A DNA stretch of 64,000 bases from Trinickia acidisoli (GTDB lineage: Bacteria > Pseudomonadota > Gammaproteobacteria > Burkholderiales > Burkholderiaceae): assembly GCF_017315725.1 (NCBI RefSeq), contig NZ_JAFLRG010000001.1, forward strand, positions 2,914,001 through 2,978,000. The letters are read 5' to 3'. Below the pieces are notes generated by a model. The model was not told the DNA's origin and did no database searches. It was given only the letters and a program-made list of their open reading frames with translations. The position numbers were made by a program, and so were the translations under genes. Below are positions 29,478-40,267 of this stretch, piece after piece. Within the stretch, counting starts at the first letter, position 1, and each line of letters begins with the position of its first letter.

Positions 29478-30806
29478 TTACGCGAGCACCGTGTCCGCAG
29501 CGCTTGGTGCATTCGCGTGGCCGCCAACGAGGCAACGCTTGTGCTCCACGTGATATTCGAATTCGTCCCAGTAATGCTTGAGCATGCCGCGCACCGGCAT
29601 CGCCGCCGCATCGCCGAGCGCGCAAATCGTGCGGCCCATGATGTTGTCGGCCACCGAGTTGAGCAGGTCGAGATCTTCCTTGCGCCCCTCGCCATGCTCG
29701 ATCCGGTTCACGACGCGGTAGAGCCAGCCCGTGCCTTCGCGGCACGGCGTGCACTGGCCGCACGACTCTTCGAAATAGAAGTACGACAGACGCAGCAGCG
29801 AGCGCACCATGCAGCGCGTTTCGTCCATGACGATCACGGCGCCCGAACCAAGCATCGATCCAGCCTTGGCGATCGAATCGTAGTCCATGTCCGTTTGCAT
29901 CATGAGGTCGCCGGGCACGACGGGCGCCGACGAGCCACCGGGAATCACGGCTTTCAGCTTCTTGCCGCCGCGCATGCCGCCGGCCAGATCCATCAGCGTC
30001 GAGAACGGCGTACCGAGCGGAACTTCGTAGTTGCCCGGACGCTCGACGTCACCCGACACCGAGAAAATCTTCGTGCCGCCGTTGTTCGGCTTGCCGAGTT
30101 CGAGATACTGCTGCGGCCCGATCTCGAGCAGGAACGGCACCGCGGCGAACGTTTCCGTGTTGTTGATCGTCGTGGGCTTGCCGTAAACACCGAAGCTCGC
30201 CGGGAAAGGCGGCTTGAAGCGCGGCTGGCCCTTCTTGCCCTCGAGCGACTCCAGCAGCGCGGTTTCTTCGCCGCAAATATAGGCGCCGTAGCCGTGATGC
30301 GCGTGGAGCTCGAACGAGAAGCCCGAACCGAGAATGTTGTCGCCAAGCAAGCCGGCGCGGCGCGCCTCTTCGAGCGCCTCTTCGAAGCGCTGATAGACTT
30401 CCCAGATCTCGCCGTGGATGTAGTTGTAGCCGACCGTGATACCCATCGCATAGGCGCCGATCGCCATCCCTTCGATCAAAGAGTGCGGGTTCCAGCGCAG
30501 GATGTCGCGGTCTTTGAACGTACCGGGCTCGCCTTCGTCCGAGTTGCAAACGAGATACTTCTGCCCCGGAAACTGGCGCGGCATGAAGCTCCACTTCAAG
30601 CCCGTCGGAAAGCCTGCGCCGCCGCGGCCGCGCAGGCCCGAGGCCTTGACGTCGGCGATGACTTGCTCGGGAGGAATCTTCTCTTCGAGGATTCGGCGCA
30701 ACTGCTTGTAGCCGCCGCGCGCGACGTAATCGGCGAGATGCCAGTTCTCGCCATTGAGGCCCGCGAGAATCAGCGGTTTGATGTGACGGTCGTGCAAAGA
30801 CGTCAT
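29478..30806 (-). CDS. nuoF: NADH-quinone oxidoreductase subunit F
   Basis: 442 residues. FMN- and NADH-binding loop [16 protein letters not shown] (about 55-70), the second glycine loop around [17 protein letters not shown], and the C-terminal [4Fe-4S] site [13 protein letters not shown]. It is the NADH dehydrogenase site of the complex. The start (30806) overlaps the nuoE stop by an ATGA, implying translational coupling. Confidence 0.98.
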   Translation of the reverse strand: MTSLHDRHIKPLILAGLNGENWHLADYVARGGYKQLRRILEEKIPPEQVIADVKASGLRGRGGAGFPTGLKWSFMPRQFPGQKYLVCNSDEGEPGTFKDRDILRWNPHSLIEGMAIGAYAMGITVGYNYIHGEIWEVYQRFEEALEEARRAGLLGDNILGSGFSFELHAHHGYGAYICGEETALLESLEGKKGQPRFKPPFPASFGVYGKPTTINNTETFAAVPFLLEIGPQQYLELGKPNNGGTKIFSVSGDVERPGNYEVPLGTPFSTLMDLAGGMRGGKKLKAVIPGGSSAPVVPGDLMMQTDMDYDSIAKAGSMLGSGAVIVMDETRCMVRSLLRLSYFYFEESCGQCTPCREGTGWLYRVVNRIEHGEGRKEDLDLLNSVADNIMGRTICALGDAAAMPVRGMLKHYWDEFEYHVEHKRCLVGGHANAPSAADTVLA

Positions 30807-31288
30807 TTCGAAAGCTCCTCGAGCAAAGCGTCGATCTTCTCGCGGCTCATGAAGCTGCACATGCGATGGTTGTTCACGAGCAGCACCGGTGCGTCGCCGC
30901 ACGAGCCGAAGCACTCGCCTTCCTTGAGCGTGAACTTGCCATCGGGCGTCGTTTCGCCGAAGTCGATGCCGAGCTTCTGTTTCAAATAATCGGCCGTAGC
31001 CTCGGCGCCGCCATGCGGACCGAGCTGGCACGGCAAGTTCGTGCAGAGCGTGATCTTGTGTTTGCCGACAGGCGCCGTCTCGTACATCGTGTAGAACGTC
31101 GCTACTTCCTGCACGGCGACAGCCGGCATGCCGAGGTAGTTGGCAACGAACTGCATCAGTTCGGGCGATAGCCAGCCGTGCTCTTCCTGAGCGACGGCCA
31201 ACGCCGACATCACGGCGGACTGCTTTTGATCGGCGGGATACTTCGCCACCGCGCGATCGATTTCTTTCAGGCCTTCAGCTGAGATCAT
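30803..31288 (-). CDS. nuoE: NADH-quinone oxidoreductase subunit E
   Basis: 161 residues, thioredoxin-like [2Fe-2S] subunit. Cluster ligands are in CTNLPCQL and [10 protein letters not shown] start at [11 protein letters not shown] (31288); a further ATG seven codons upstream is possible. It overlaps nuoF by four bases. Pairs with NuoF to receive electrons from NADH. Confidence 0.96.
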   Translation of the reverse strand: MISAEGLKEIDRAVAKYPADQKQSAVMSALAVAQEEHGWLSPELMQFVANYLGMPAVAVQEVATFYTMYETAPVGKHKITLCTNLPCQLGPHGGAEATADYLKQKLGIDFGETTPDGKFTLKEGECFGSCGDAPVLLVNNHRMCSFMSREKIDALLEELSK

Positions 31289-31327
31289 TTTCAGACACGA
31301 CTCTTTCAATTCCTACCGAACGAAAAC

Positions 31328-31401
31328 CTGCCGCCTAAGTTCGTTGCGGCAGACCCGGCGCGCCACGGGGCGAATCGAATCGCCCTCGTTTCCGGCGCGC
31401 C
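31328..31401 (-). other. Intercistronic inverted repeats between nuoD and nuoE
   Basis: The 122-nt gap holds a 7-bp hairpin (CTGCCGC/GCGGCAG, 31328-31352) and a second structure in which two GGCGCGCC copies (31357-31364 and 31394-31401) flank GGGCGA/TCGCCC. No T tract is present, so this is more likely a processing or stability element than a terminator. Confidence 0.45.
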
Positions 31402-31410
31402 GTGCGGCGC

Positions 31411-32664
31411 TTACCGGTCGACTTCGCCGAACACGATGTCCTGCGTACCGATGATGGTCACGGCGTCCGCGATCATGTGACCGCGCGCCATTTCGTCGAG
31501 CGCGGACAGATGCGCATAGCCAGGTGCGCGGATCTTCAGGCGATACGGCTTGTTCGCGCCGTCCGACACCAAATAGATGCCGAATTCACCCTTCGGATGC
31601 TCGACCGCAGCGTACGCTTCGCCTTCCGGCACGTGAAACCCTTCCGTGAAGAGCTTGAAGTGGTGAATCAGCTCTTCCATGTTCGACTTCATGCCCACGC
31701 GCGAGGGCGGCGCGACCTTATGGTTGTCGGTCATCACCGGCCCCGGATTCTTGCGCAGCCATTCGATGCACTGCTTGGCAATGCGCGTGGCTTGACGCAT
31801 TTCCTCGACACGCACGAGGTAACGGTCGTAGCAATCGCCGTTGACGCCCACGGGGATGTCGAAATCGAGCCGATCGTACACCTCGTACGGCTGCTTCTTG
31901 CGCAAATCCCACTCCACGCCCGACCCGCGCAGCATCGCACCCGTCATGCCGAGCTGCAACGCACGCTCCGGGCTCACGACGCCAATCCCAACCAGGCGTT
32001 GTTTCCAGATCCGGTTGTCGGTGAGCAGCGTTTCGTACTCGTCGACACAACCGGGGAAACGCGTGAAGAAATCGTCGATGAAGTCGAGCAGCGAACCTTG
32101 CCGCACTTCGTTCATCCTCGCGAGCGCCTTCGCATTGCGAATTTTCGACGCTTTGTATTGCGGCATCGCGTCAGGCAGATCGCGATAGACGCCACCCGGG
32201 CGATAGTAGGCCGCGTGCATGCGCGCACCCGACACCGCCTCGTAGACGTCCATCAAATCCTCGCGCTCGCGGAACGCGTAGAGGAACACGGCCATCGCGC
32301 CGACGTCGAGGGCATGCGCGCCGATCCACATCAAGTGGTTCAAGCAACGCGTGATTTCGTCGAACAGCACGCGGATGTACTTGGCGCGGATCGGCACGTC
32401 GATGCCGAGCAGCTTTTCGATCGCGAGTACGTACCCGTGCTCGTTGACCATCATCGACACGTAGTCGAGACGATCCATGTACGGCACGGATTGGATGTAG
32501 GTCTTGTTCTCGGCGAGCTTTTCGGTCGCGCGATGCAGCAGGCCGATATGCGGATCGGCGCGCTGAATCACTTCGCCGTCGAGCTCGAGCACGAGGCGCA
32601 GCACGCCGTGCGCTGCCGGGTGCTGCGGGCCGAAATTGAGGGTGTAGTTCTTGATCTCTGCCAT
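31411..32664 (-). CDS. nuoD: NADH-quinone oxidoreductase subunit D
   Basis: 417 residues, related to the large subunit of NiFe hydrogenases. It lines the quinone site with the conserved [13 protein letters not shown] and [14 protein letters not shown] segments, whose His and Tyr contact the quinone head. NuoD is separate from NuoC here, unlike the fused NuoCD of E. coli. Gap of 9 nt from nuoC. Confidence 0.98.
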   Translation of the reverse strand: MAEIKNYTLNFGPQHPAAHGVLRLVLELDGEVIQRADPHIGLLHRATEKLAENKTYIQSVPYMDRLDYVSMMVNEHGYVLAIEKLLGIDVPIRAKYIRVLFDEITRCLNHLMWIGAHALDVGAMAVFLYAFREREDLMDVYEAVSGARMHAAYYRPGGVYRDLPDAMPQYKASKIRNAKALARMNEVRQGSLLDFIDDFFTRFPGCVDEYETLLTDNRIWKQRLVGIGVVSPERALQLGMTGAMLRGSGVEWDLRKKQPYEVYDRLDFDIPVGVNGDCYDRYLVRVEEMRQATRIAKQCIEWLRKNPGPVMTDNHKVAPPSRVGMKSNMEELIHHFKLFTEGFHVPEGEAYAAVEHPKGEFGIYLVSDGANKPYRLKIRAPGYAHLSALDEMARGHMIADAVTIIGTQDIVFGEVDR

Positions 32665-32673
32665 GACGCCCTC

Positions 32674-33276
32674 TTAGTGTTTCAGACCGCCGTAGCGATC
32701 CTCGCGAATCACGCGCGGCGTGATTTCGCGCGGCTCGATCGTCACCGGCTGGTAGACGACGCGCTTTTCTTCCGGGTCGTAGCGCATTTCGACATAACCC
32801 GACACCGGGAAGTCCTTGCGGAACGGATGGCCGATGAAGCCGTAGTCGGTCAGGATGCGGCGCAGATCGGGGTGGCCGTCGAACACGATGCCGTACAGAT
32901 CGAACGCTTCGCGCTCGTACCAGTTGGCCGAATTCCAAACGTCAACGACGGACGGGACGAGCGGCATACTGTCGTCGGGTGCGAACACGCGCAGGCGCAC
33001 GCGCCAATTGTTCGACACCGACAGCAAGTGCGAGACGGCTGCGAAACGAGGGCCGTCGTAGGCGCCGTCGCCATACGATTGGTAGTCGACGCCGCACAGG
33101 TCGATCAACTGTTCGAAGCCGAGCGTGCGGTCGTCGCGCAAGCGTTTGGCGACATCGAGATAGTCACCGGCTTTCACGACGATCGTCAGCTCGCCGACCG
33201 ATTCGGTGATGCTCGTCAGGCGGCCGCTAAAGGCCGCTTCGAGGTTCGCTTTGAGGGTCTCGAGTTTGCTTGCCAT
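32674..33276 (-). CDS. nuoC: NADH-quinone oxidoreductase subunit C
   Basis: 200 residues, 30-kDa subunit family. The signature [20 protein letters not shown] is present (about 118-137). It lies between nuoB (gap 19 nt) and nuoD in the peripheral arm and has no cofactor of its own. Confidence 0.98.
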   Translation of the reverse strand: MASKLETLKANLEAAFSGRLTSITESVGELTIVVKAGDYLDVAKRLRDDRTLGFEQLIDLCGVDYQSYGDGAYDGPRFAAVSHLLSVSNNWRVRLRVFAPDDSMPLVPSVVDVWNSANWYEREAFDLYGIVFDGHPDLRRILTDYGFIGHPFRKDFPVSGYVEMRYDPEEKRVVYQPVTIEPREITPRVIREDRYGGLKH

Positions 33277-33295
33277 AGAGTGGGGAAGCTTGCGC

Positions 33296-33775
33296 TTATT
33301 GACGGGCGATGGTGTTGGTGCGGCGGATCTTCGCCTGGAGCTGGATCACGCCATAGACCAGCGCTTCCGCCGTCGGCGGGCAACCGGGCACATAGACGTC
33401 AACCGGCACGATGCGATCGCAGCCGCGTACGACCGAGTACGAATAGTGGTAGTAACCGCCACCGTTCGCGCACGAACCCATGGAGATCACCCAGCGCGGC
33501 TCGGCCATTTGGTCGTAGACCTTGCGCAGCGCGGGCGCCATCTTGTTGCATAGGGTGCCGGCCACGATCATGACGTCGGACTGCCGCGGACTCGGACGGA
33601 AAACAACCCCGAACCGGTCGAGGTCATAACGTGCCGCGCCCGCATGCATCATCTCGACCGCGCAGCAGGCAAGGCCGAACGTCATCGGCCAAAGCGAACC
33701 CGTGCGCGTCCAGTTGATCAGTTTGTCGGCCGTGGTGGTGACAAACCCTTCCTTCAAGACCCCTTCGATACTCAT
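33296..33775 (-). CDS. nuoB: NADH-quinone oxidoreductase subunit B
   Basis: 159 residues. The N2 [4Fe-4S] ligands are visible: the adjacent Cys pair in [10 protein letters not shown], Cys in MGSCANGGG, and Cys in VPGCPP. N2 is the last cluster before quinone. Gap from nuoA about 65 nt. Confidence 0.98.
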
Positions 33776-33840
33776 TTGCTTTGCACTCCAGACGGGACGG
33801 CGAGCTTCGCGTCGCCCGCAAGAAACCGGCGATTAACCCA

Positions 33841-34200
33841 TCATTCCCAATCGAGCCCGCCCTTGCGCCAGATGTAGGCGAAGCCGAGCAGCAGTTCGAG
33901 CAGGAAAATCATCATCGCCATGAAGCCGAGCCAGCCGATGTCGCGCAGGGCCACACCCCACGGAAACAGGAACGCGGTCTCGAGATCGAAAATGATGAAC
34001 AGGATGGCGACGAGGTAGTAGCGCACGTCGAACTTCATGCGCGCGTCTTCGAATGCCTCGAAGCCGCACTCGTACGGCGCGTTCTTTTGATTGTCGGGGC
34101 GGCTTGGGGCGAGGATCTTGCCAATACTGACAAGTGCAATGCCTAAACCGGCGCCCACGAGAAGGAAGAGCAATACGGGGAAGTAGGCTGCGAGGTTCAA
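33841..34200 (-). CDS. nuoA: NADH-quinone oxidoreductase subunit A
   Basis: 119 residues, three transmembrane helices, with the conserved Cys loop [15 protein letters not shown]. The start codon is TTG (34198-34200), read as [11 protein letters not shown]; the ribosome site AGAGGA lies five bases before it, and this gives the normal family length. A frame reaching 34248 adds an unrelated N-terminus. First gene of the 14-gene complex I operon. I could not find a convincing promoter in the 120 nt upstream. Confidence 0.95.
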   Translation of the reverse strand: MNLAAYFPVLLFLLVGAGLGIALVSIGKILAPSRPDNQKNAPYECGFEAFEDARMKFDVRYYLVAILFIIFDLETAFLFPWGVALRDIGWLGFMAMMIFLLELLLGFAYIWRKGGLDWE

Positions 34201-34325
34201 GACTATCCTCTTTCGGTTGGTTCTGAGTACCGTAGGGATCGGTCCCACCCCTACAGAAAATCACTTCGTTCTATTCGTCTTGTCATGCACCGCATGGAAG
34301 ACGTAAGCAAAACCCCAGAAGTGAC

Positions 34326-34359
34326 AATGCCAGCCGTAGCGAAGCACGCGGCTGGCATT
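34326..34359 (-). terminator. Hairpin between tRNA-Leu and nuoA, likely terminator
   Basis: A perfect 11-bp stem AATGCCAGCCG/CGGCTGGCATT with a 12-nt loop lies 9 nt downstream (minus strand) of the tRNA-Leu end and about 125 nt before nuoA. No T tract follows directly. It would separate the secG/tRNA transcript from nuoA. Confidence 0.55.
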
Positions 34360-34368
34360 GAATAACTT

Positions 34369-34453
34369 TGGTGCCGACGGCGAGACTCGAACTCGCACAG
34401 CTTTCGCCACTACCCCCTCAAGATAGCGTGTCTACCAATTTCACCACGTCGGC
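34369..34453 (-). tRNA. tRNA-Leu (anticodon GAG)
   Basis: 85-nt minus-strand sequence with a long variable arm, starting GCCGACGTGGTGAAATTGG and ending with encoded CCA. The 5-bp anticodon stem encloses TTGAGGG, giving anticodon GAG. T loop GTTCGAGTC is canonical. Confidence 0.97.
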
Positions 34454-34568
34454 ACTGCCTGCAATCCGGGACACAACTCGTTGGAACCCGCGAATCGCTT
34501 CAAGACTTAAATTCTAACGTGTTCCCTAGAATTGTTCAACGCACAAACGCCACTTTATGTGAAATTTG

Positions 34569-34937
34569 TTACTTCGGCACGGCACTGCTCGACGGCGCCG
34601 GTGCCGCGACAGGCGCGGATGCGGCGGGCGCCGAAGCGACCACGCTCGACGCGGCCGGAGCCATCATTTCACCGAGCACGCCCGCGGACGGACGGGACTT
34701 GTACGAGCCGATGTAGGTGAGCGCGAGGGTGCTCACGAAGAAAATCGTGGCGAGAACGGCCGTCGTACGGGACAAGAAATTGGCCGAGCCAGTCGCGCCG
34801 AACAAGCTGCCGGACGCCCCGCTACCGAATGCCGCACCCATGTCGGCGCCCTTGCCATGCTGCAGCAGCACAAGGCCGATGATGCCCAGTGCCGACAGCA
34901 ACTGCACGACGATGATCAACGTTTTAAAAAGCAGCAT
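34569..34937 (-). CDS. secG: Preprotein translocase subunit SecG
   Basis: 122 residues. Two transmembrane helices with the family segment LVLLQHGKGADMGAAFGSG between them. The C-terminal Ala/Pro/Ser-rich tail is typical of betaproteobacterial SecG. It joins SecYE in the inner-membrane protein channel. tpiA precedes it in transcription order with 74 nt between, and tRNA-Leu follows. Confidence 0.95.
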   Translation of the reverse strand: MLLFKTLIIVVQLLSALGIIGLVLLQHGKGADMGAAFGSGASGSLFGATGSANFLSRTTAVLATIFFVSTLALTYIGSYKSRPSAGVLGEMMAPAASSVVASAPAASAPVAAPAPSSSAVPK

Positions 34938-35011
34938 CTAACTCACCTAATTTGAGGTTTGAGCATCCGGCTCGGTTTGCGCCGGACACCGCTTCGCGTT
35001 GCGCGCGACGG

Positions 35012-35791
35012 TTAGCGAGCTAGGCTCGCCGCTTTCGCCGCCGCGCAGATCGCTAGGAAATCTTGACTCTTCAGCGACGCGCCGCCGATCAGGCCGCCGT
35101 CGATATCCGCCTGGCCGAACAGCGCCTGCGCATTCTCGGGCTTCACGCTGCCGCCATACAACAAGGCCACGCGCGCAAGCGACGCCTCTTTTTGCACAAG
35201 ACGCGCCCGCAGGAACGCATGAACTTCCTGCGCCTGCTCGACCGTGGCGCTGCGGCCGGTGCCGATGGCCCAGACGGGCTCATAGGCGATGACGATGCGC
35301 GCCGCTTCCTCTACCGACAGCAGGCTCAGAACCGCATCGAGCTGCGCACCCACGACCGCCTCGGTCGTTCCTGCCTCGCGCTCGGCCAGCGTTTCACCGA
35401 TACAGACGACCGGCGTGAGGCCCGACTCGAGCGCGCGCCGCGCCTTGGCCGCGACCAGATCCGAGCTTTCGGCATGATAGGCACGCCGCTCGGAATGGCC
35501 GACGAGCGCGAGTGTCGCCCCGAATTCAGCAGCCATCCCGGCTGCAACTTCGCCGGTATAAGCGCCGTGCGTGTAGGTCGAAACGTCCTGTACGCCCCAC
35601 GCCACCGGCCGATCGGCGAGCAGCGCCTGCACTTGCGCGAGGTAAGGCGTCGGCACGCAAACGCCGATGCGAATCACATCGACGAGCGCGCCCGCACCGT
35701 CGGCAACCGCTTGCAGGAGCGCGGCGTTCTCCGCCAGCCGCCCGTGCATCTTCCAATTGCCAACCACCCACTTCACCCGCTGTTCCGACAT
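35012..35791 (-). CDS. tpiA: Triose-phosphate isomerase
   Basis: 259 residues, TIM barrel. Catalytic residues are visible: Asn/Lys in VVGNWKMHG, His in LALVGHSERR, and Glu in IAYEPVWAIGTG. Phosphate-binding loop LYGGSVKPEN. I start at MSEQRVKWV (35791); an upstream frame to 35863 lacks family similarity. Interconverts dihydroxyacetone phosphate and glyceraldehyde 3-phosphate in glycolysis. Confidence 0.97.
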   Translation of the reverse strand: MSEQRVKWVVGNWKMHGRLAENAALLQAVADGAGALVDVIRIGVCVPTPYLAQVQALLADRPVAWGVQDVSTYTHGAYTGEVAAGMAAEFGATLALVGHSERRAYHAESSDLVAAKARRALESGLTPVVCIGETLAEREAGTTEAVVGAQLDAVLSLLSVEEAARIVIAYEPVWAIGTGRSATVEQAQEVHAFLRARLVQKEASLARVALLYGGSVKPENAQALFGQADIDGGLIGGASLKSQDFLAICAAAKAASLAR

Positions 35792-35957
35792 GTGTCTCGC
35801 CCGTGTGTTATGTCCCCGCGCCGATGATACCGACGCATCGATGGCGTTTCGTGCCACGCGCACACGCTAAGGCGCACGCAAAACGCTCGATTTTACTGCG
35901 CTTGGCGGGACGCGGTCAAACCGCCCGCGGGGTCGGACGCATGCGCCAAGCGTGCGC

Positions 35958-36107
35958 TCACTTCGAGCGCGGCGCGTCGAGCGGCGGCGTACCGTCACGA
36001 AAGAGCGACGTCAATTGCGAACGCAGCTCAGGTGAATCGACATGATGATGGACCGCGACGGCGTGCTGGACGGCCGCCTCGATCAATTCCTTCTCGCTGT
36101 CCGCCAC
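35958..36107 (-). pseudogene. DUF1059 remnant (C-terminal half only)
   Basis: The frame encodes DSEKELIEAAVQHAVAVHHH and the rest of a DUF1059-like C-terminus, but the first half of this small family, with its Cys motif, is missing. A GTG (36105-36107) could start it, with no clear ribosome site. It lies directly downstream of another decayed gene on the same strand. Confidence 0.55.
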
Positions 36108-36123
36108 GCGCGCGCCCCTCGCA

Positions 36124-37005
36124 CTACGCGGCCGACGGCCTGATGTTCTGGTTGTGACGAAACACGTTGCTCGGGTCGTAGCGCGCCTTGACTGCGCCGA
36201 GGCGCTCGTAGTTCGAGCCATAGGCCGCGCCCACGCGTGCGCCTTCGTCCTGAGTTAGGAAGTTGACTTAGACGCTGCCGAGCGCGAACGGCGCTGCCGC
36301 TTCGAAGAAGTCGCGCGCCCATTCGATGCAACGGGCGTCCTCGGTCGGATCGTCCCACCTCGCATGCACGTTCATGACGTAGTTCGCGTCACGGCTGCTG
36401 TAGGCTGTCGCATCGAGCGGCACACGGCATGTCGCGCCGCCGATCTGTCCGAAGAAAATCTCGCATTGAGGCGATGGCAGGCGCGCCATCGCAGCCATGA
36501 CCGCATCGAGCAATCCGTCCGGCAACTCGGCGAAATCGCGCGATTCCCAGTAATTTCGCGATCCCGGAGCCAACAGCGGATCGAATGCCTTTTGCCAAGC
36601 GACATAAGGCAGCGAACCGAGATGTATTCCGTAAGGCTCGCCAAACCCGCGCACGACCTCCACCGCGCGGGCGCCTGCCTCGACCGGCCCCGCATAGCAG
36701 ATCGCGAATACGATAACCGGTTTGCCATGGACTTCGGGCGGCAGGAACGGTAGCGGCGGCGCGAGCCGCATGACGGTCCAGACTGCGAGCTCGTCGGGCA
36801 TCGTCCGGTCGCCGCTCGATATTTTCGCAACGCATCCGCGGCTTGTTCGAGCGGCAACACGATCAGTCCGCCATAGATTTCGGGACCCACTCGATGCAAC
36901 GCGAACTCGAGCATCGTTACGACGCCGAAGTTGCCGCCGCCGCGGATCGCCCAGAACAGATCCGCGTCATGCATCGCGCGCAAACGGCGCGTTTCTTGGA
37001 ATTAA
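36124..37005 (-). pseudogene. FAD-binding (berberine-bridge-enzyme-like) oxidase, decayed fragment
   Basis: Reading on the minus strand, the fragment opens about 36983 with DADLFWAIRGGGNFGVVT, continues to YRAATG near 36810, shifts frame to MPDELAVWTVMRLAPP, and then meets an in-frame TAA at 36268-36270 where a Tyr is expected (GSV-stop-VNFLTQDEG). The BBE-type C-terminus RYDPSNVFRHNQNIRP follows, ending at 36124. The N-terminal FAD-binding half is absent; the fragment abuts the quinone oxidoreductase stop. So there are at least three lesions: 5' truncation, frameshift and nonsense codon. It is not expected to make a working enzyme. Confidence 0.75.
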
Positions 37006-38016
37006 TCAGACATTCCAACTCAAGACGATTTTGCCGATATGCTCGCCGCTTTCCATCAGCGCATGCGCAGCGCTCGCCTCGTGGGCGGGCAGCACGCGAT
37101 AGACGACGGGCTTGATGCGGCCCGCTTCGATCAGCGGCCAGAGGCGCGCTTTCAGTTGCGCAGCGATCTTCGCCTTGAAGTCGATCGGGCGGGGCCGCAG
37201 CGTGGAGCCCGTCACCGTCAGGCGGCGACGCAGCACTTCGCCGAGATTCAACTCGGCTTTCGCGCCGCCGAGCAGCGCGATGATGACGAGCCGGCCGCCG
37301 TCGGCGAGCGCCGACAGCTCGCGCGGCACGTAGCCGCCCGCCACCATGTCGAGGATCACGTCGACGCCGCGGTCGTTCGTCAACGATTTCACGACTTCGA
37401 CGAAATCCTCCGACTTGTAGTCGATCGCGCGCTCCGCCCCAAGCGCCTCGCAGGCCTTGCACTTGTCAGCGGTTCCAGCCGTCGCGAACACGCGAAAGCC
37501 GAGCGCGGACGCGATTTGGATGGCCGCCACGCCAATCCCGCTCGAGCCGCCCTGCACGAGCAGCGTCTCGTTCGCTCCGCCTTCGCCCGCTCCGAGTTGC
37601 GCGCGGTCGAACACGTTGCTCCAGACGGTGAAGAACGTTTCCGGCAGCGACGCGGCTTCGACGTCGCTGAGCCCGGCCGGCACCGGCAAGCACTGCGCGA
37701 GCGGCACGTTCGCGTATTGCGCATAGCCGCCGCCCGCCAGCAGCGCGCAAACGCGATCGCCGATCGCGAGCCCGAACGGGTTGTGCCTTTCGTCTAGGTT
37801 GCCGCCGACGATTTCTCCCGCGATCTCGAGCCCCGGCAAATCGGAGGCGCCCGGCGGGGGCGCATAGGCGCCCTTGCGCTGAAACACATCGGGCCGGTTC
37901 ACACCCGACGCCGAGACTTTGATCAGCACCTCGCCGTTGCCGGGCACGGGTTCTGGCCGCTCGGCGAGGGCGAGCACTTCAGGGCCGCCGAACTCGGTAA
38001 TTTCGATCGCTTTCAC
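37006..38016 (-). CDS. NAD(P)H-quinone oxidoreductase, PIG3-like medium-chain family
   Basis: 336 residues of the zinc-independent quinone oxidoreductase branch of the medium-chain dehydrogenases. The nucleotide-binding segment is GGSSGIGVAAIQIASALG (about 150-167). Family motifs KVSASGVNRPDVFQRKG and PGLEIAGEIVG are present. Start at 38016. It follows pnp in transcription order, with a strong terminator between them, and directly precedes the decayed oxidase fragment. Confidence 0.92.
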   Translation of the reverse strand: MKAIEITEFGGPEVLALAERPEPVPGNGEVLIKVSASGVNRPDVFQRKGAYAPPPGASDLPGLEIAGEIVGGNLDERHNPFGLAIGDRVCALLAGGGYAQYANVPLAQCLPVPAGLSDVEAASLPETFFTVWSNVFDRAQLGAGEGGANETLLVQGGSSGIGVAAIQIASALGFRVFATAGTADKCKACEALGAERAIDYKSEDFVEVVKSLTNDRGVDVILDMVAGGYVPRELSALADGGRLVIIALLGGAKAELNLGEVLRRRLTVTGSTLRPRPIDFKAKIAAQLKARLWPLIEAGRIKPVVYRVLPAHEASAAHALMESGEHIGKIVLSWNV

Positions 38017-38059
38017 ATCGCCTCCGGGGCAGTCGCACAGGGATGGGCACCATTCTCAT

Positions 38060-38100
38060 AAAAAAACGGCCGGCGCGCTTGGAAGGCGGCCGGCCGTTTT
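38060..38100 (-). terminator. Intrinsic terminator after pnp
   Basis: On the minus strand AAAACGGCCGGCCGC pairs with GCGCCGGCCGTTTT and is followed by a run of T (TTTTTTT). It lies 17 nt after the pnp stop, a textbook intrinsic terminator. The A run on the other side would also let it work for plus-strand transcription. Confidence 0.9.
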
Positions 38101-38116
38101 CGCAGATAGCGACGCG

Positions 38117-40267
38117 TTACTGCTGCGGCGCCTGATCCGGTTGCGCGGCACCCGCGCCGCCTTCGTTCAGCAGCGCCTTCGCCGACAAGCGCACACGGCC
38201 CTTTTCATCCGTTTGGATGACCTTGACCTTCACATGCTGACCGTCGCTGAGGTAGTCCTTGATGTCCTTGATGCGCTCGTTCGCGATCTCGGAGATGTGC
38301 AGCAACCCATCCTTGCCCGGCAAAATGTTCACGATCGCGCCGAACTCGAGCAGCTTGAGCACGGTGCCTTCGTAGACTTGACCGACTTCGATTTCGGCCG
38401 TGATGTTTTCAATACGGCGCTTGGCTTCGGCCATCCCTTCGCTGCTCGTGCTCGCGATCGTCACGACGCCGTCGTCGGAGATGTCGATCGTCGTGCCCGT
38501 TTCTTCGGTCAACGCGCGGATCACCGAGCCGCCCTTGCCGATCACGTCGCGGATCTTCTCCGGATTGATCTTGACCGTGATCATGCGCGGCGCGAACTCC
38601 GACAGCTCCGTGTTGGCACCGGCCACGGCATCCTTCATCTTGCCGAGGATGTGCATGCGGCCTTCCTTCGCTTGCGCGAGCGCGACCTGCATGATTTCCT
38701 TCGTGATCCCTTGGATCTTGATGTCCATCTGCAGCGCCGTTACGCCGTCGGCCGTACCGGCCACCTTGAAGTCCATGTCGCCGAGGTGGTCTTCGTCGCC
38801 GAGGATGTCGGTCAGCACGGCGAACTTGTTGCCGTCGAGGATGAGGCCCATCGCGATGCCCGCAACGTGCGCCTTCATCGGCACGCCCGCATCCATCAGC
38901 GCGAGGCAGCCGCCGCAGACCGAAGCCATCGACGACGAGCCGTTCGATTCGGTGATTTCCGATACGACGCGGATCGAGTAGCCGAACTCTTCGGCGCTCG
39001 GCAAGCACGCGACGAGTGCGCGCTTGGCCAGACGCCCGTGGCCGATTTCGCGGCGCTTGGGCGTGCCGACGCGGCCCGTTTCGCCCGTCGCGAACGGCGG
39101 CATGTTGTAGTGGAGCATGAAGCGCTCACGGTATTCGCCTTCGAGCGCGTCGATGATCTGCTCGTCGCCCTTCGTGCCGAGCGTCGCCACGACGAGCGCT
39201 TGCGTCTCGCCGCGCGTGAACAGCGCCGAGCCGTGCGTACGCGGCAACGCGCCCGTGCGGATTTCGATCGGACGCACCGTGCGCGTGTCGCGGCCATCGA
39301 TGCGCGGCTCGCCGTTCAGAATCTGGCTGCGAACGATCTTCGCTTCGATGTCGAACAGGATGTTGCCAACGGCCGTTTTGTCAGCGGGCGACTGGCCTGC
39401 AGCCACGGCCGCTTCGTCGAGCTTGGCGTTCGTTGCGGCGTAAACTTCCTTGAGCTTCGCCGAACGCTGCTGCTTGTTGCGCAGTTGGTAGGCGGCAACG
39501 AGTTCGCCGTGCGCGATCTCGGTCACGCGTGCGATCAGCGCTTCGTCCTTCGGCGCCGGCTGCCAATCCCATTCGGGCTTGCCGCCTTCGCGCACGAGTT
39601 CGTGAATCGCGTCGATCGCCGTTTGCATCTGCTCATGGCCGAACACCACCGCGCCGAGCATCACGTCCTCGGGCAACTGATCGGCTTCCGACTCGACCAT
39701 CAACACGGCGCGCTCGGTACCGGCGACCACGAGATCCAGGCTCGATTCCTTCTGCTGGCTGCGCGTGGGGTTCAATACGTATTCGTTGTTGATGTAGCCG
39801 ACGCGGGCAGCGCCGACGGGGCCGTTGAACGGCAGGCCCGACACGGCGAGCGCAGCCGACGCGCCGATCAGCGCGGCGATATCGGCCGGCACTTCCGGGT
39901 TGATCGACAGCACGTGAATGACGACTTGGACTTCGTTGTAATAGCCTTCGGGAAAGAGCGGGCGCAGCGGACGGTCGATCAGGCGCGACGTCAGCGTCTC
40001 GTGCTCCGAGGGACGGCCCTCGCGACGGAAAAAGCCGCCCGGAATCTTGCCGGCCGAATAGGTTTTTTCGATGTAATCGACGGTCAACGGGAAAAAGTCT
40101 TGACCGGGCTTGGCAGTCTTCGCGCCGACGACGGTCGCGAGCACGACGGTGTCTTCCACGTCGACGAGGACGGCACCCGACGCCTGGCGGGCGATTTCGC
40201 CCGTTTCGAGACGAACGTTATGCTGTCCCCATTTGAATTCTTTGACGACTTTATTGAACATGGACAT
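38117..40267 (-). CDS. pnp: Polyribonucleotide nucleotidyltransferase (PNPase)
   Basis: 716 residues. Two RNase PH-like domains with a helical linker, then a KH domain ([20 protein letters not shown], near 555) and an S1 domain ([20 protein letters not shown] onwards). Phosphorolytic 3'-5' exoribonuclease of the degradosome. Ribosome site AAGGAG lies 7 nt upstream of ATG. The short Ala/Gln/Pro C-terminal tail ([11 protein letters not shown]) is typical of Burkholderia. Confidence 0.98.
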   Translation of the reverse strand: MSMFNKVVKEFKWGQHNVRLETGEIARQASGAVLVDVEDTVVLATVVGAKTAKPGQDFFPLTVDYIEKTYSAGKIPGGFFRREGRPSEHETLTSRLIDRPLRPLFPEGYYNEVQVVIHVLSINPEVPADIAALIGASAALAVSGLPFNGPVGAARVGYINNEYVLNPTRSQQKESSLDLVVAGTERAVLMVESEADQLPEDVMLGAVVFGHEQMQTAIDAIHELVREGGKPEWDWQPAPKDEALIARVTEIAHGELVAAYQLRNKQQRSAKLKEVYAATNAKLDEAAVAAGQSPADKTAVGNILFDIEAKIVRSQILNGEPRIDGRDTRTVRPIEIRTGALPRTHGSALFTRGETQALVVATLGTKGDEQIIDALEGEYRERFMLHYNMPPFATGETGRVGTPKRREIGHGRLAKRALVACLPSAEEFGYSIRVVSEITESNGSSSMASVCGGCLALMDAGVPMKAHVAGIAMGLILDGNKFAVLTDILGDEDHLGDMDFKVAGTADGVTALQMDIKIQGITKEIMQVALAQAKEGRMHILGKMKDAVAGANTELSEFAPRMITVKINPEKIRDVIGKGGSVIRALTEETGTTIDISDDGVVTIASTSSEGMAEAKRRIENITAEIEVGQVYEGTVLKLLEFGAIVNILPGKDGLLHISEIANERIKDIKDYLSDGQHVKVKVIQTDEKGRVRLSAKALLNEGGAGAAQPDQAPQQ

